A stretch of 64,000 nt of DNA from Elusimicrobiota bacterium (GCA_041660925.1 JBAZVI010000003.1:1-64000); one strand, 5' to 3'. Counted from the stretch's first letter, positions 10,301 to 20,481 are shown. Translations and numbers: made by a program. Notes: a model not told the origin generated them from the sequence alone.

Positions 10301-13300
10301 TCTATGCGGACGGCGCCTCTCAGGGGAGCACGCCCGTAAGGATCAACATTCTCGGCGTCCCGAATCCTGTGATGGGCCAAACCGGCACCACCGGCTTCAT
10401 CGTCGACGTCGACGAGTTCCGCCTGCTCGATCACGCACAGGCGCCGGAGGACGTCCTTCTCGAGTATCAGCGCGGCTACGGCGCGCAGTACAGCACGGAC
10501 GGCGGCTACAGCTGGCTTCCGGTCCCGCCCGAGAAGCTCGACTACGGCAATGCGCTGGAAGGGAACCCAGGGCCGTACACGCTGACGGCTTCCGCGCTCC
10601 CTCTGGCGGAGTCGACCTGGACGAACCGGATCATGTTCTACGCCCAGGATGTTTCAGGCCATCTTTCGACCGCCGTCGTGCAGGTCATCGTCCCTCCCGC
10701 CGACGTGACGCCGCTGGAGATGGACTCGGCCGAGGCTTCGTCGGATGGGACGGCCTGGCAGGCGGCGAATACGCTCCTGGACGGCTCGACCGTGAGCGTG
10801 CGTCTGCGGATCCAAGACCCGGTGGTGGGGGCCGCCCGCACCTCCGGCGTGAGCACGACGACGGCCGCCCTGCCGCTCGCCGCCGTCTCGGGGACGCGCG
10901 TGCTCGTCCACTTCGACGAAGGAAGCGGGACGACCTCGGCGGACGCAAGCGGCTACGGGGTCAACGCCGGGCTCGCGCAGAATCCGAGTTGGGTAGCGGG
11001 GCGCTTCGGCAACGGCATCCATTTCAACGGCGCGAACCAATACGCCTACTTCACACAGTCGGGGATCTTCGACCGCACGGTTTTCAGCGTGGGAATCTGG
11101 GTCAAGCCCTCGGCGACAGGTCTCAGCGGCAACCTCTTCTCGAACGACAACGGCGGGTCCGCCGGCTACGGATTCGGCCTGTCGGGCGGCAAGGCCTACG
11201 CGTACACCAAGGCGGGCAGTCCGTCGGAGTCCTTCTACGTCCAGTCGCAGCTCTCGCTTGCGCCGAACCAATGGCACTACCTCGTGATGACCTGCGACGG
11301 GAGCCGCCTCTCGCTCTATGCGGACGGCGCCTCTCAGGGGAGCACGCCCGTAAGGATCAACATTCTCGGCGTCCCGAATCCTGTGATGGGCCAAACCGGC
11401 ACCACCGGCTTCATCGTCGACGTCGACGAGTTCCGCCTGCTCGATCACGCACAGGCGCCGGAGGACGTCCTTCTCGAGTATCAGCGCGGTTACGGCGCGC
11501 AGTACAGCACGGACGGAGGGAAGAGCTGGGTCGCCGTCTCGACGGCGGCGCTGGATTATGGGACCGCTCAAGAGGGAGGGACGGGTCCCTATTCGTTGAC
11601 GGTGAACGGACTGCGGTTGGCCGAATCCACCACCAGCAACCGGGTGATGTTCTATGCTCTGGATGCGGCGGCGCATCTCTCCAGCACGACCCTCCAGGTC
11701 ATGACCGCTCCCTCCGACGTGACGGCTCCGGTCCTGACGAATCCGCAGGTCTCCAACGACGGGACGAACTGGTACCGCTACGGCACCGTCCTGCCCGGGA
11801 CGACCGCCTATTTCCGCGCGACGGTGCAGGACCCGGCCGCCGGCATCGCGCGCACATCGGGGCTCAGCACGAGTACGGAGCCTGTTCGTGCCGCGCTGCG
11901 ACCGCTGACGAAGATGCTGCTGCGCTTCGACGAAGGCGTCGGGACGGTTTCCACCGACGAGAGCGGCAGCGGTACTAACGCCACCCTCAACGGTCCCGTC
12001 TGGATCGATGGCCGCTTCGGCAAGGCCGTGTATCTGGATGGGGTGAACGATTACATCACCATCGCCAACAACAACGTCATCAATCCTCCCTCCGGCCAGC
12101 CGAACTCGATCACTGCGAGCCTTTGGGTCAAGATCGACGACCCCGCCGCGGGCGGCGCAATCATCTCGAACTGGGGCGGCGCCGGGTGGCAGCTCGCCAT
12201 GAGCAACGGCAAACCGGACATCTACATCGCCGGCCCCGGCGGGGACGCGTACATCAGCAGTCCTGAGGGCCTGAGCACGAACGTGTGGCACCACATCGCC
12301 GCCACGTACGACGGCTCCTATGTCACCCTGTACGTCGACGGAGCCGTAAAGGGGCGAAAAGCGGGGCCGCTCGGATTTAACTACGGCGGAGGCGTGACCG
12401 TCGGCCGCAACAACTGGGCCTGGAACGGCTATTTCAAGGGAGCGATGGACGAGATGCGCGTCATCGCCGGTAGCGCGATGAGCGCCCCCCAGATCGCGCA
12501 GGAATATCGCCGCGGCTACGGCGCGACTTACAGCGTGAATTCCGGCGCGGCTTGGACTCGGATCGCGCAGGCGCTGCTCGACTTCGGGGGCGCTGCGGAC
12601 GGGAGCCGGCAAGCGCAGATTCTCACAGTCTCAAGCGTGCCCTTCGGCGTCTCCTTCAGCAGCAATCTGATCGCCCTTTCCGTCTGGGACCTCGCCGGCA
12701 ACATTTCTACCGAGACCTACGCGGTGCCAATCGGAGAGGACTCGACACCGCCTATCCCGCCGGTCCTTCTGTCTGCGCAGGGAAGGCCGGGAGGGCGCGT
12801 CGAACTGTATTGGGGAGAGGCATCCGGCGAGCCGAACGTCTCCTATCTCGTCTATCGCGCGACGGAGTCGATCATCTCAGCCGAGGGCCGGACGCCAATC
12901 CAGACCGGCGTGAGCACTCCGACATTCGTCGATGCTCCTGTGGACGACGGCCTTTATTATTACGCCGTGGCGGGCGTCGACTTACAGGGGAACGCGAGCC
13001 CGCTTTCCAATACGATGTCGGCTGTCGTGGACCGCTCCTCGCCGGTCGTCACGGGGATGTTCCCGGCGGGAGGCGAGCGGTTTGCGGCGGGAAGGGATTC
13101 TCTGACGGTCTCTTTCGTAGTCGATGACGCGATCGACTCCGCACCGACGATTCAATCGAGGATCGTGCAGCTTGCTGACACCGGGAACCCACGGGGTTCT
13201 CGGCCGGATTCGGTCGTGGTCAGTTCCATGCAGCCCGTCGATCTCGGATTACTCGATGATGGATTCTGGGCTCTTCACGTCGAGGCGCGGGATGCGATGG

Positions 13301-16300
13301 GAAATTCGACGACTGCATGGGGAGGGGTATTTGAAGTCCAGTATGACGGGACGCCTCCTTCCGCGGCGTTGACGAATCCGACGACGGGATATGTCCGCTC
13401 GGCGACTCCTCTGATCGCCGGGACGATGGGGGATACAGGCTCAGGGCTTTCGACAGCAACCCTACGTTTGATACTTGACGGTTCGATCCTCTCGGCGGTG
13501 GCGCAGTTCAACGGGGCGGCGGGGGTGGATTTGGGCACATGGACGCAGGCGACCTCGCTGCAGCAAGCCGTCGGGGCGTCCGGACATGTAATCGCCGGCG
13601 GACACCTTTATGTCCTCGGCGGCAACCCTGGAGGGGCCCTAACGAATGTGGTGCAGCATGCCCTCATCATGCCCGGAGGGGGGCTAGGGCCGTGGCAGAC
13701 TACGACTCCATTGCCTGAAGGTCGTGGCGGCGCAAGGGCTGTCTACGTAGATGGGCGCATCTTTTCAATAGGGGGCGCTCTCAATCCTGGTTCCAGCGCG
13801 GTGCGCTCTGCGGTATATGCTGCGCAAGTGCAGGCGGACGGTAGTTTGGGGACGTGGATATCACTTCCCCCGCTCCCGCTGATCAACGGGCTGAGTTATT
13901 TCGGAGCCTACTACGTCAATGGCTACATTTACGTCATCGGCGGATATGGGAGCAGTAGCGCCTATAACAGCGTCTATTATGCGCGGCCTTGTGCGCAGGG
14001 GCTTTGCCATCCAGTCAGCGGCAGCAGCAGCTCTCCCTGGGCGCAAACGACATCCTTGCCGGCAGCGAGGACGTCATTCGCGTTCGCGAGTCAGGGGTCG
14101 TATATCTATGTCCTCGGCGGCCTTGACAACAATTATGCCTCGATGTCGACGGTCTGGTATGCCTTCGTGAACGGCGACGGCACGGTGGGGGCGTGGCAGA
14201 CGGGTGGGGCTTTGCCGTACGCGGCGGGGACGGCATTCGCGGTGGAATCTCAGGGTGCGCTCTATTTCATGGGCGGGAACAATGGCGCGACGTATTTCGA
14301 CAGCGTCATTGCGGCAAAGATTGGTGCGGACCATTCGCCCGGGACATGGCAGTCCGTGCGAGCGCTCCCCAAAAAATGGGGTGGGCCGGTGGGAGGAGTG
14401 TCTGAGGGGCGGCTCTACCTGACGGCGGGGACGGCCCAGGGAGTCCCGAATGCGGAGTCCTACAGTGCGCCGATGCCCGAAGGGGAAACTACAAGCGCAG
14501 TGCTCACGTTTGCCCCGACGCTCCCCTTAGCTCAGGGTTCTCATGTCGTGCGCATCGAGGGGAGCGATATCGCGGGCAATGCCGCTTCCGCAGAGCGGAC
14601 ATTCATCGTCGATGCCGTCGCTCCTGCAGCGATCACAGACCTCGCGATGCGGGTATTGTCCACGGGAGCCGTTGAATTGAGCTGGAGTTCTCCGGGGGAT
14701 GACGGGGTCGAGGGAGAGATCGCAGACGCGGAGTTCCGAATCCAGTATAGCAGTGTGACGAGCACGGCATTCTCGACCGCCTCGGCTCAGATTGCCATCC
14801 ATCGTGAGGGCCTCGCTCCGAGAACGACCTTCACTGTCCTCATCGGCGGACTTCAGTCGGGCGTGCGCTGTTATGCGTCTGTATTCACTCGTGACACCGC
14901 CGGGAATTGGGCTGGACAGTCGAATATCGCCAACGATGTCCTGTTGGCGCTGGATACGAGTGCCCCCAGTATTGGATTCTTGAACTTGAGCGATGGCGCT
15001 CTCTTAGGCGCAACGATCACTCACGCAGCGGTAGGCTACGGCGATGCACAGAGTGGGGTCGATGTGGCGACAGCGTTCGCTCTCCTTGATGGTGCGACGA
15101 TCCAGATTCAGGCGCGGCCCGATGGCATGGATGTGCCTGTTCAAGGATTCGCTGATGGCTGGCATCTTTTGAGTGTTTGGGTGCGCGATCTTGCCGGGAA
15201 CCAGGCGACGACGTCCGTCCGCTTCCGCCGCGATGTGACGCCTCCTTCCGCGGCGTTGACGAATCCGACGACGGGATATGTCCGCTTGGCGTCCCCGCTG
15301 CTTTCCGGCATGATGGCGGACTCTGGGTCGGGATTGTCGACGACGACGCTGCATCTGCTGCTCGACGGGACCACGATAGTGGCGCAGACGCAATGGAACA
15401 CATCCTCCGGGAGCGGGGACTTCGGCTCGTGGCTGCAGGCGACCTCGATGCAGCAGGCCGTTGGGGCGTCCGGACATGTGATCGCCGGCGGACACCTTTA
15501 TGTCCTCGGCGGCAACCCTGGAGGGGCTCTGACGAATGTGGTGCAGCATGCCCTCATCATGCCCGGAGGGGGGCTAGGGCCGTGGCAGACCACGACTCCA
15601 TTGCCTGAAGGTCGTGGCGGCGCAAGGGCTGTCTACGTGGATGGGCGCATCTTTTCAATAGGGGGCGCTCTCAATCCTGGTTCCAGCGCGGTGCGCTCTG
15701 CGGTATATGCTGCGCCGGTTCAGGCAGACGGCAGTCTGGGGACGTGGACCTCGCTGCCTCCGCTCCCGCTTCTCAACGGGCTGAGCTACTCCGGGGCCCT
15801 CTACGTCAATGGCTACATTTACGTCATCGGCGGATATGGGAGCAGCAGCGCCTATAACAGCGTCTATTATGCGCGGCCTTGTGCGCAGGGCCTCTGCCAT
15901 CCCGTCAGTGGAAGCAGCAGCTCTCCCTGGGCGCAAACGACATCCTTGCCGGCAGCGAGGACGTCATTCGCGTTCGCGAGTCAGGGGTCGTATATCTATG
16001 TCCTCGGCGGCCTTGACAACAATTATGCCTCGATGTCGACGGCCTGGTATGCCTTCGTGAACGGCGACGGCACGGTGGGGGCGTGGCAGACGGGTGGGGC
16101 TTTGCCGTACGCGGCAGGGACGGCATTCGCGGTGGAATCTCAGGGTGCGCTCTATTTCATGGGCGGGAACAATGGCGCGACGTATTTCGACAGCGTCATT
16201 GCGGCAAAGATCGGTGCGGACCATTCGCCCGGGACATGGCAGTCCGTGCGAGCGCTCCCCAAAAAGTGGGGTGGGCCGGTGGGAGGAGTGTCTGAGGGGC

Positions 16301-19300
16301 GGCTCTACCTGACGGCGGGGACGGCCCAGGGAGTCCCGAATGCGGAGTCCTACCACGCTCTCCTGCCGAGGGCTGAGGTAATGGATGCCATCTTGAGCGC
16401 GCAACTTTCAGAGAATCTCGGACAAGGGCCGCACGTGTTGCGTCTTGAGGGTGCCGACATCGCAGGCAACCCCGCCTTCGACGAGCGGACATTTATCGTC
16501 GACGTCATCGCGCCGTCGGCAGTGACGGATTTTACCATGAGTGCAATCTCGAGCTCCGCGTTGACGCTTTCTTGGACTGCCCCGGGCGACGACGGGTGGA
16601 CGGGGGCGATCGACGGGGCCGAGTTCCGTTTGGGCTACAGCACCATCGTCCCAGCCTTCTCGACTGCGACAGCGCAGGTCGTTCTGGATCGGGCGGCTTT
16701 GGCACCGGGAACGACTCTGAGTTGGACGCTTGAGAATCCGCTCCTTGGCACCACCTATTACGCGGCGGTCTTCACGCGAGACACGGCGGGCAATTGGTCC
16801 TCGGTCTCCAATGTCGCGACGGCACTGCCGATGGCGGTCGCGTCGAGCACGGACGGCGTCGTGCAGTTCGTTTCTCCGGAACCTGATGCGACGGTTGCGA
16901 TCGTGCCAGTGCAGGCCGAGCCGGGGGCTTATAGCGTCGCGTTAGCTACGCAGGCGCTCAATCCTATCGGGAACGTGTTCTATGAGCTGACTTCAGGGCT
17001 CGTCTTCCACGATGTCCCGGCACGCCTGAGCTTCTACTTTGATCCCATGCTGGCCGATCCTTCCGCGCTCTCCATCTATACCTTCGACGGGATGGGATGG
17101 TCCTCTTCTTCCATCGTCAACCAGCAGGTGACCTTCCTTGCCGATGGCCGGGGCCTGCTCACAGGCGAGATATATCACACCTCTCTCTATGCCTCGATGG
17201 TGTCCGATTTGGCCTCGCCGGAGACGTCGTTCTCTGTCGATGGGGCTAGTTCGGTCGCGGCCGGCGTCGTCGAGTTCGTGTCCGATTCAAAGGCTGTCCT
17301 TCAGGCGCAAGATCGAGCGAGCCTGGGAGGGACTCCTTCCGGTGTGGCAGCGACCTATTTCCAGATTGACGAAGGCGCGGAGACGCCATATAACGGGCCC
17401 TTCTGGGTATCTGTCGGCACCCATACTCTCGCGTTCCGCAGCGTTGACGGAAGGGGGAATGCAGAGACGATGAAGATCGTCTCGGTGAGGGTCCTTCTTG
17501 CCGACACGACCCCGCCGACGCTCGCGCTCGTTCCCGCCGACCGGAGCACCGTCACGACGGCCTTTCCGCTTGTCGCCGCATCTTACTCGGACGAGGGGAG
17601 GGGCATCGACGCCGGGACGGCGCGGCTCTCCCTTGACGGAGTGGATGTGAGTTCCTCCGCCGTCGTCGGAGCTTCCTCCGCGACCTTCACCGCCGCGGTG
17701 ATGCTGGCTCAGGGGCGGCATGTCGCGGCGGCGGAGGTCGCCGATTTGGCGGGGAACCGCTCTTCGGCGACGGCGGCCTTCTTCATCGATTCCCTGCCCC
17801 CGGAGACGACTCTTCTCGTGGGCGGCGCTCCGTTCCCGGGAGGCAGCGTCGTCCTGACCTCCTCCGACTCGGTCGGGTTCGCCGCGACGGACGCGGGAGT
17901 TGGAGTCGCCCGGACGCTCTACGCGCTCGATGGCGCGGCTCCTGTCGTTTTCTCTTCCGCCTTCAGCGTGGCGCTCGGGACGCACACGCTGGCGTTCCAC
18001 AGCGTAGACTTCGAGGGCAACGCCGAGGAGACGAGGCTCGTCTCGTTGGATGTCCTCGCCGTGGATACGATGACGCCGGTCTTAGCCATGCAGCCGGCTG
18101 ATGGGAGCACGGTCACGACCGTCGTCCCTTCCCTCGTCGTCTTCTATTCGGATGTCGGCAGGGGCATGAAACTCACCTCCGTGCGGGTCGCTCTCGATGG
18201 GGTGGACATGACCGCGCAGGCGGTGATAACTGCTTCCTCGGCGAGCTTCACCCCGGCCTCGGCGCTGGCGCAGGGGATGCATACTCTCTCGGCCCAAGCC
18301 TCCGACCTCGCAGGCAACCAGGCTTCGGCTTCCGCCTCCTTCTTCATCGACTCCCTGCCGCCGCTGACGACTTTGCGGGTGAACGGGCAGTCGGTCCCGG
18401 TTGGAGCACTCATCATCGCTTCGACCGATGCACTCAGCTTCACGGCGATCGACGAGGGCGTCGGCATCGCACGGACCCTCTACGCGCTGGACGGCGAGGC
18501 CCCGGTCGAGTTCACGACGTCCTTCAGCGTTCCGTCCGGGGCGCATACCCTAGCGTTCCATAGCGTGGACAAGGCGGGCAGCGCCGAGGCGACGCAGACC
18601 GTCGCACTGACCGTCAATCCGGCCACGCCGCCTACGGACGTTCCGCCTGTCCGCCTACAGGTGCTGGGCAACAGCAGAATGCTGCATCACCCTTGGGACG
18701 CGGACGGCCGCGGCAGCAGGGTCTATATCGCCGACACGAACGCGGACCGGATACTCGTGCTGGGCCAGGGGGGCGGCTTCCTGGCCGCCTACGGCAACGT
18801 GCGACGCGAGGAACCCTATTTCGAGAAGCCCCGGGCGGTCGCGGTTGACGGCGTGGGCAACATCTTCGTGGCCGACACCCAGCATCACCGTGTGGTGAAG
18901 CTCGGGCCTGACGGGAGCTTCCTCTTCGATATCGGCGAGGCACGGATGAAGAAGGGGCAGAAGAGCTTCCATCCCGGCTCGGGACGGGCGCAGTTCCGGC
19001 ATCCTTCCGGCATCGCCTTGGCGCCGGGCGGTAAGATCGTGGTCTCCGACACGGGCAACCGGCGCATCCAAGTCTTCAACGCGGACGGGAGCTTCTCGCG
19101 CGTCATCGCCTTGCCTGCGACGGGCGAACGCTTCGAGTGCGACGATGAAGACGGCGACAGGGATGACGATCAAGACGAGAGCGCGCCCTTCGGCGTTGAC
19201 GTGGACGCCGTTGGGAGCATCTACGTCGCCGACGCCAAGGGCCACCGCGCCCTGGTGTTCGACGCGAACGGGACGTTGCGGCTGAGCGTGGGGCAGAAAG

Positions 19301-20478
19301 GGAATGCGGCGGGCTCATTCCGACGTCCGGAGGGCATCTCCTCGACGCCGGATGGAGGGTTCTTCGTCTCAGACCGGGTCCTCGACCGCATCAGCAAGTT
19401 CGACGCACAGGGGCGCCTGAGCTATATCTTCGGCCGCCACGGCGTCATCCAGGACCGCCGCCCGCTGCCTTCCGAGATCGTCTTCAACAAGCCCGTCGGC
19501 CTGGACATGGACGCGGAAGGACGTCTCTATGTGGCCGACCGCAACAACGAGCGCGTGCAGGTCTTCGGACCGGCCTCCATGGCGCCGCTCGTGGCCTCCG
19601 CCGTCGGCGGGTTCCGAGCGGCGTCAACCGAGTCCGCCGCACCTTCGACTCCCGAAGCGGAGCTCCCAGTCGCTTTGGCCGCGCTCGACGCCCAGTTGGC
19701 GCAGAGCGCGCGCTCGACCGTCGAGAAGGACAAGGGCGGCAAGGTCCTGCGCCCGGACAAGGCCGCCGTCGAAGTGCCCGCCGCCGCCATCAGCGACGAC
19801 CTTGAGATCACGGTGGCCGCTCCAGCCGAGCAGGTCGAGCAGTCCGAGCGCAAGGACGCACGCGAGCAGAAGAACCTCTCCCCCGCTTCCGTGCCTGTGG
19901 AATACGGCCCCGAGGGGACCCTTTTCGCCGCCCCCGTCACCATCACCCTGCCCTACGACCGGGACCTGTTGCTGGCGCGCGGGGTGAGCGAGGACTCCGT
20001 CAAGGTCCACTACTGGAACCCCGACCGCAAGGACTGGGAGGAACTGGTCACCACCGTGGACAAGGATGCGCTCACGGTGAGTGCGAAGACGATGCACTTC
20101 TCGCTCTATCAGGCGCTCGCGCCCGAGGGAGAGGGACTGCGGACCGCGCTCGCCGACAGCGAGGCCGAGTTCTACCTCCGCGACCTCTACGTCTTCCCCA
20201 ACCCGGCTCGGGCGGGGGCGAAGCCTACCGTCCACCTGGCGGTGGGGGTGGCGGACTCGGTCAGCATCCGGTTCTACGACGTGTCGGGTCGGAAGGTGCA
20301 TGAGGCGAACATCGACCGGCCGCCCGTGGTCATGGACGACGGGAGCGGGCCCAAGTACGTCTACGAATACGTCTGGGACGGCCACATCCCGAGCGGGGTC
20401 TACTTCTACGCCGTGGAGGCCAAGAGCGGCGGGCACGGTAGTATAAGGCGCACGGGGAAACTCGCGGTGGTACGCTGA
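7360..20478 (+). CDS. Giant modular surface protein (4,372 aa): amidase-like, LamG, kelch, Ig/FN3, NHL, C-terminal sorting-like domain
   Basis: The signal peptide ends near AHAQ. Residues about 35-245 resemble the amidase_6/CHAP-like cysteine hydrolase fold: AVAYSDKW, GGDCANFVSQ with C91, and QNHSSIVAAG with H204. Then come Ig-like stretches, three LamG/ConA-like jelly rolls (about 9.88-12.52 kb), an FN3-like module, two nearly identical kelch propellers (13.55-14.47 and 15.44-16.36 kb), each followed by FN3, tandem Ig-like repeats (17.2-18.6 kb), an NHL propeller (18.65-19.57 kb), a ZU5-like segment and a C-terminal FlgD-like domain (YVFPNPARAG ... SGRKVHE ... PSGVYFYAVEA). That last domain matches type-A (T9SS) sorting modules. 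ATG 7,360 overlaps the upstream gene; no other start lies between the stop of that gene and the signal peptide. Probably an outer-surface adhesin or peptidoglycan-active protein; substrate unknown. Confidence 0.8.
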   Translation: MFRESCGSSAQRRSSRRHLTAVAVMLGSISISAHAQVYSRSAAVAYSDKWCGISSLCGEDDRFNIWSNLQSRESTYFNDYSLGFSGQGGDCANFVSQTLIWGGLESSLRAHITSGRINQNLAGNKFAGGNEVECADQAMRDAGLKCGGVLGTWASAGSDQPEIPLRDFLIQVFHAQYLRGNLSLIPPDLGPGDIVLFSGLTQNHSSIVAAGTGANALLNFHSNPSYHRPITDLANQPVMHFFRMNRSPGHKKRTRIRQGARVIHESALDEVTADARSFNILTENAANGSEEIEFTLDFSQSVLSVDAKVVGGAGHTVTLTGAFTDITNTRWIGTMSPTQLATLDDGQVTLSVGGQNFAESSSQVDGDPRTVALWGGTGFTRYESETGADGAGGRDTLVNFDIHRNEAPNSLLPRPSVGLPGSGTIKTTQCAMLGGDGSDVCMITVASSDPRTVQVRDPIKRPAWGGPFCGLEAGEHTATITGCNGLSATTTFMVISDESLLSLTASDTDGRSVGQGTPLDRAALATATITVHLSYELERIGSPDFASAVVATIGGDAVPLHVGNNQGNVWADAEWTHSGPVPVSFSIKNTQESGSAPYAGAIGISVGVSGPGVSAQLDKSFSFGYGSPLWNPGDAISGEISVPEGLPRHKCSADRRMCVRTPYHAAKLLCFEPSEEEKQAAHEQGIALSGPICTYTGSALALTTPAQMEMRYKPSPESGTDTATLKLYVWDGTHWQSAEVSNQQFHAEADGTLVLNGETTRSGRYAALFYEPTTLPDAKAPTLSAAAVSDDGVAWQSPDTALLRSTASVRIQAQDLGLGVQLVSGLSTTTAPAPLAAVSGTRVLVHFDEGSGTASADASGYGVDAGLSNGPTWVAGRFGGGVHFNGSNQYASFAQTATFDRTVFSVGIWVKPSAGGLSGNLFSNDNGGSAGYGIGLSGGKPYAYTKAGSPSESFYVQSQVSLAPNQWHYLVMTCDGSRLSLYADGASQGSTPVRINILGVPNPVMGQTGTTGFIVDVDEFRLLDHAQAPEDVLLEYQRGYGAQYSTDGGYSWLPVPPEKLDYGNALEGNPGPYTLTASALPLAESTWTNRIMFYAQDVSGHLSTAVVQVIVPPADVTPLEMDSAEASSDGTAWQAANTLLDGSTVSVRLRIQDPVVGAARTSGVSTTTAALPLAAVSGTRVLVHFDEGSGTTSADASGYGVNAGLAQNPSWVAGRFGNGIHFNGANQYAYFTQSGIFDRTVFSVGIWVKPSATGLSGNLFSNDNGGSAGYGFGLSGGKAYAYTKAGSPSESFYVQSQLSLAPNQWHYLVMTCDGSRLSLYADGASQGSTPVRINILGVPNPVMGQTGTTGFIVDVDEFRLLDHAQAPEDVLLEYQRGYGAQYSTDGGKSWVAVSTAALDYGTAQEGGTGPYSLTVNGLRLAESTTSNRVMFYALDAAAHLSSTTLQVMTAPSDVTAPVLTNPQVSNDGTNWYRYGTVLPGTTAYFRATVQDPAAGIARTSGLSTSTEPVRAALRPLTKMLLRFDEGVGTVSTDESGSGTNATLNGPVWIDGRFGKAVYLDGVNDYITIANNNVINPPSGQPNSITASLWVKIDDPAAGGAIISNWGGAGWQLAMSNGKPDIYIAGPGGDAYISSPEGLSTNVWHHIAATYDGSYVTLYVDGAVKGRKAGPLGFNYGGGVTVGRNNWAWNGYFKGAMDEMRVIAGSAMSAPQIAQEYRRGYGATYSVNSGAAWTRIAQALLDFGGAADGSRQAQILTVSSVPFGVSFSSNLIALSVWDLAGNISTETYAVPIGEDSTPPIPPVLLSAQGRPGGRVELYWGEASGEPNVSYLVYRATESIISAEGRTPIQTGVSTPTFVDAPVDDGLYYYAVAGVDLQGNASPLSNTMSAVVDRSSPVVTGMFPAGGERFAAGRDSLTVSFVVDDAIDSAPTIQSRIVQLADTGNPRGSRPDSVVVSSMQPVDLGLLDDGFWALHVEARDAMGNSTTAWGGVFEVQYDGTPPSAALTNPTTGYVRSATPLIAGTMGDTGSGLSTATLRLILDGSILSAVAQFNGAAGVDLGTWTQATSLQQAVGASGHVIAGGHLYVLGGNPGGALTNVVQHALIMPGGGLGPWQTTTPLPEGRGGARAVYVDGRIFSIGGALNPGSSAVRSAVYAAQVQADGSLGTWISLPPLPLINGLSYFGAYYVNGYIYVIGGYGSSSAYNSVYYARPCAQGLCHPVSGSSSSPWAQTTSLPAARTSFAFASQGSYIYVLGGLDNNYASMSTVWYAFVNGDGTVGAWQTGGALPYAAGTAFAVESQGALYFMGGNNGATYFDSVIAAKIGADHSPGTWQSVRALPKKWGGPVGGVSEGRLYLTAGTAQGVPNAESYSAPMPEGETTSAVLTFAPTLPLAQGSHVVRIEGSDIAGNAASAERTFIVDAVAPAAITDLAMRVLSTGAVELSWSSPGDDGVEGEIADAEFRIQYSSVTSTAFSTASAQIAIHREGLAPRTTFTVLIGGLQSGVRCYASVFTRDTAGNWAGQSNIANDVLLALDTSAPSIGFLNLSDGALLGATITHAAVGYGDAQSGVDVATAFALLDGATIQIQARPDGMDVPVQGFADGWHLLSVWVRDLAGNQATTSVRFRRDVTPPSAALTNPTTGYVRLASPLLSGMMADSGSGLSTTTLHLLLDGTTIVAQTQWNTSSGSGDFGSWLQATSMQQAVGASGHVIAGGHLYVLGGNPGGALTNVVQHALIMPGGGLGPWQTTTPLPEGRGGARAVYVDGRIFSIGGALNPGSSAVRSAVYAAPVQADGSLGTWTSLPPLPLLNGLSYSGALYVNGYIYVIGGYGSSSAYNSVYYARPCAQGLCHPVSGSSSSPWAQTTSLPAARTSFAFASQGSYIYVLGGLDNNYASMSTAWYAFVNGDGTVGAWQTGGALPYAAGTAFAVESQGALYFMGGNNGATYFDSVIAAKIGADHSPGTWQSVRALPKKWGGPVGGVSEGRLYLTAGTAQGVPNAESYHALLPRAEVMDAILSAQLSENLGQGPHVLRLEGADIAGNPAFDERTFIVDVIAPSAVTDFTMSAISSSALTLSWTAPGDDGWTGAIDGAEFRLGYSTIVPAFSTATAQVVLDRAALAPGTTLSWTLENPLLGTTYYAAVFTRDTAGNWSSVSNVATALPMAVASSTDGVVQFVSPEPDATVAIVPVQAEPGAYSVALATQALNPIGNVFYELTSGLVFHDVPARLSFYFDPMLADPSALSIYTFDGMGWSSSSIVNQQVTFLADGRGLLTGEIYHTSLYASMVSDLASPETSFSVDGASSVAAGVVEFVSDSKAVLQAQDRASLGGTPSGVAATYFQIDEGAETPYNGPFWVSVGTHTLAFRSVDGRGNAETMKIVSVRVLLADTTPPTLALVPADRSTVTTAFPLVAASYSDEGRGIDAGTARLSLDGVDVSSSAVVGASSATFTAAVMLAQGRHVAAAEVADLAGNRSSATAAFFIDSLPPETTLLVGGAPFPGGSVVLTSSDSVGFAATDAGVGVARTLYALDGAAPVVFSSAFSVALGTHTLAFHSVDFEGNAEETRLVSLDVLAVDTMTPVLAMQPADGSTVTTVVPSLVVFYSDVGRGMKLTSVRVALDGVDMTAQAVITASSASFTPASALAQGMHTLSAQASDLAGNQASASASFFIDSLPPLTTLRVNGQSVPVGALIIASTDALSFTAIDEGVGIARTLYALDGEAPVEFTTSFSVPSGAHTLAFHSVDKAGSAEATQTVALTVNPATPPTDVPPVRLQVLGNSRMLHHPWDADGRGSRVYIADTNADRILVLGQGGGFLAAYGNVRREEPYFEKPRAVAVDGVGNIFVADTQHHRVVKLGPDGSFLFDIGEARMKKGQKSFHPGSGRAQFRHPSGIALAPGGKIVVSDTGNRRIQVFNADGSFSRVIALPATGERFECDDEDGDRDDDQDESAPFGVDVDAVGSIYVADAKGHRALVFDANGTLRLSVGQKGNAAGSFRRPEGISSTPDGGFFVSDRVLDRISKFDAQGRLSYIFGRHGVIQDRRPLPSEIVFNKPVGLDMDAEGRLYVADRNNERVQVFGPASMAPLVASAVGGFRAASTESAAPSTPEAELPVALAALDAQLAQSARSTVEKDKGGKVLRPDKAAVEVPAAAISDDLEITVAAPAEQVEQSERKDAREQKNLSPASVPVEYGPEGTLFAAPVTITLPYDRDLLLARGVSEDSVKVHYWNPDRKDWEELVTTVDKDALTVSAKTMHFSLYQALAPEGEGLRTALADSEAEFYLRDLYVFPNPARAGAKPTVHLAVGVADSVSIRFYDVSGRKVHEANIDRPPVVMDDGSGPKYVYEYVWDGHIPSGVYFYAVEAKSGGHGSIRRTGKLAVVR
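9838..11865 (+). repeat. Tandem 1,014-bp (338-codon) repeat inside the giant gene
   Basis: The block starting at 9,838 recurs at 10,852 with a period of 1,014 bp, in frame. Both copies contain a LamG module plus a linker. Identity is almost complete in the second half of the LamG module (about 10,200-10,510 against 11,214-11,524) and lower elsewhere. This suggests recent duplication or gene conversion. Confidence 0.85.
13546..16356 (+). repeat. Two near-identical kelch-propeller blocks (about 920 bp each, 1,890 bp apart)
   Basis: The segment at about 13,546-14,466 is repeated at about 15,436-16,356 with only scattered substitutions, many synonymous. Each encodes a kelch-type propeller (repeated YVLGG, YVIGG and FMGG motifs). 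A short preceding linker (ASAALTNPTTGYVR-like, 13,354 and 15,241) is also shared, with a 3-bp offset difference. The FN3-like sequences between them are more diverged. Confidence 0.9.
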
Positions 20479-20481
20479 GCC

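Noticed and set aside
10654..12612. Long minus-strand open frame (652 codons) inside the giant gene
   Set aside because: Antisense to the LamG modules; its own translation repeats with the same period and has no domain. A shadow of a GC-rich coding strand.
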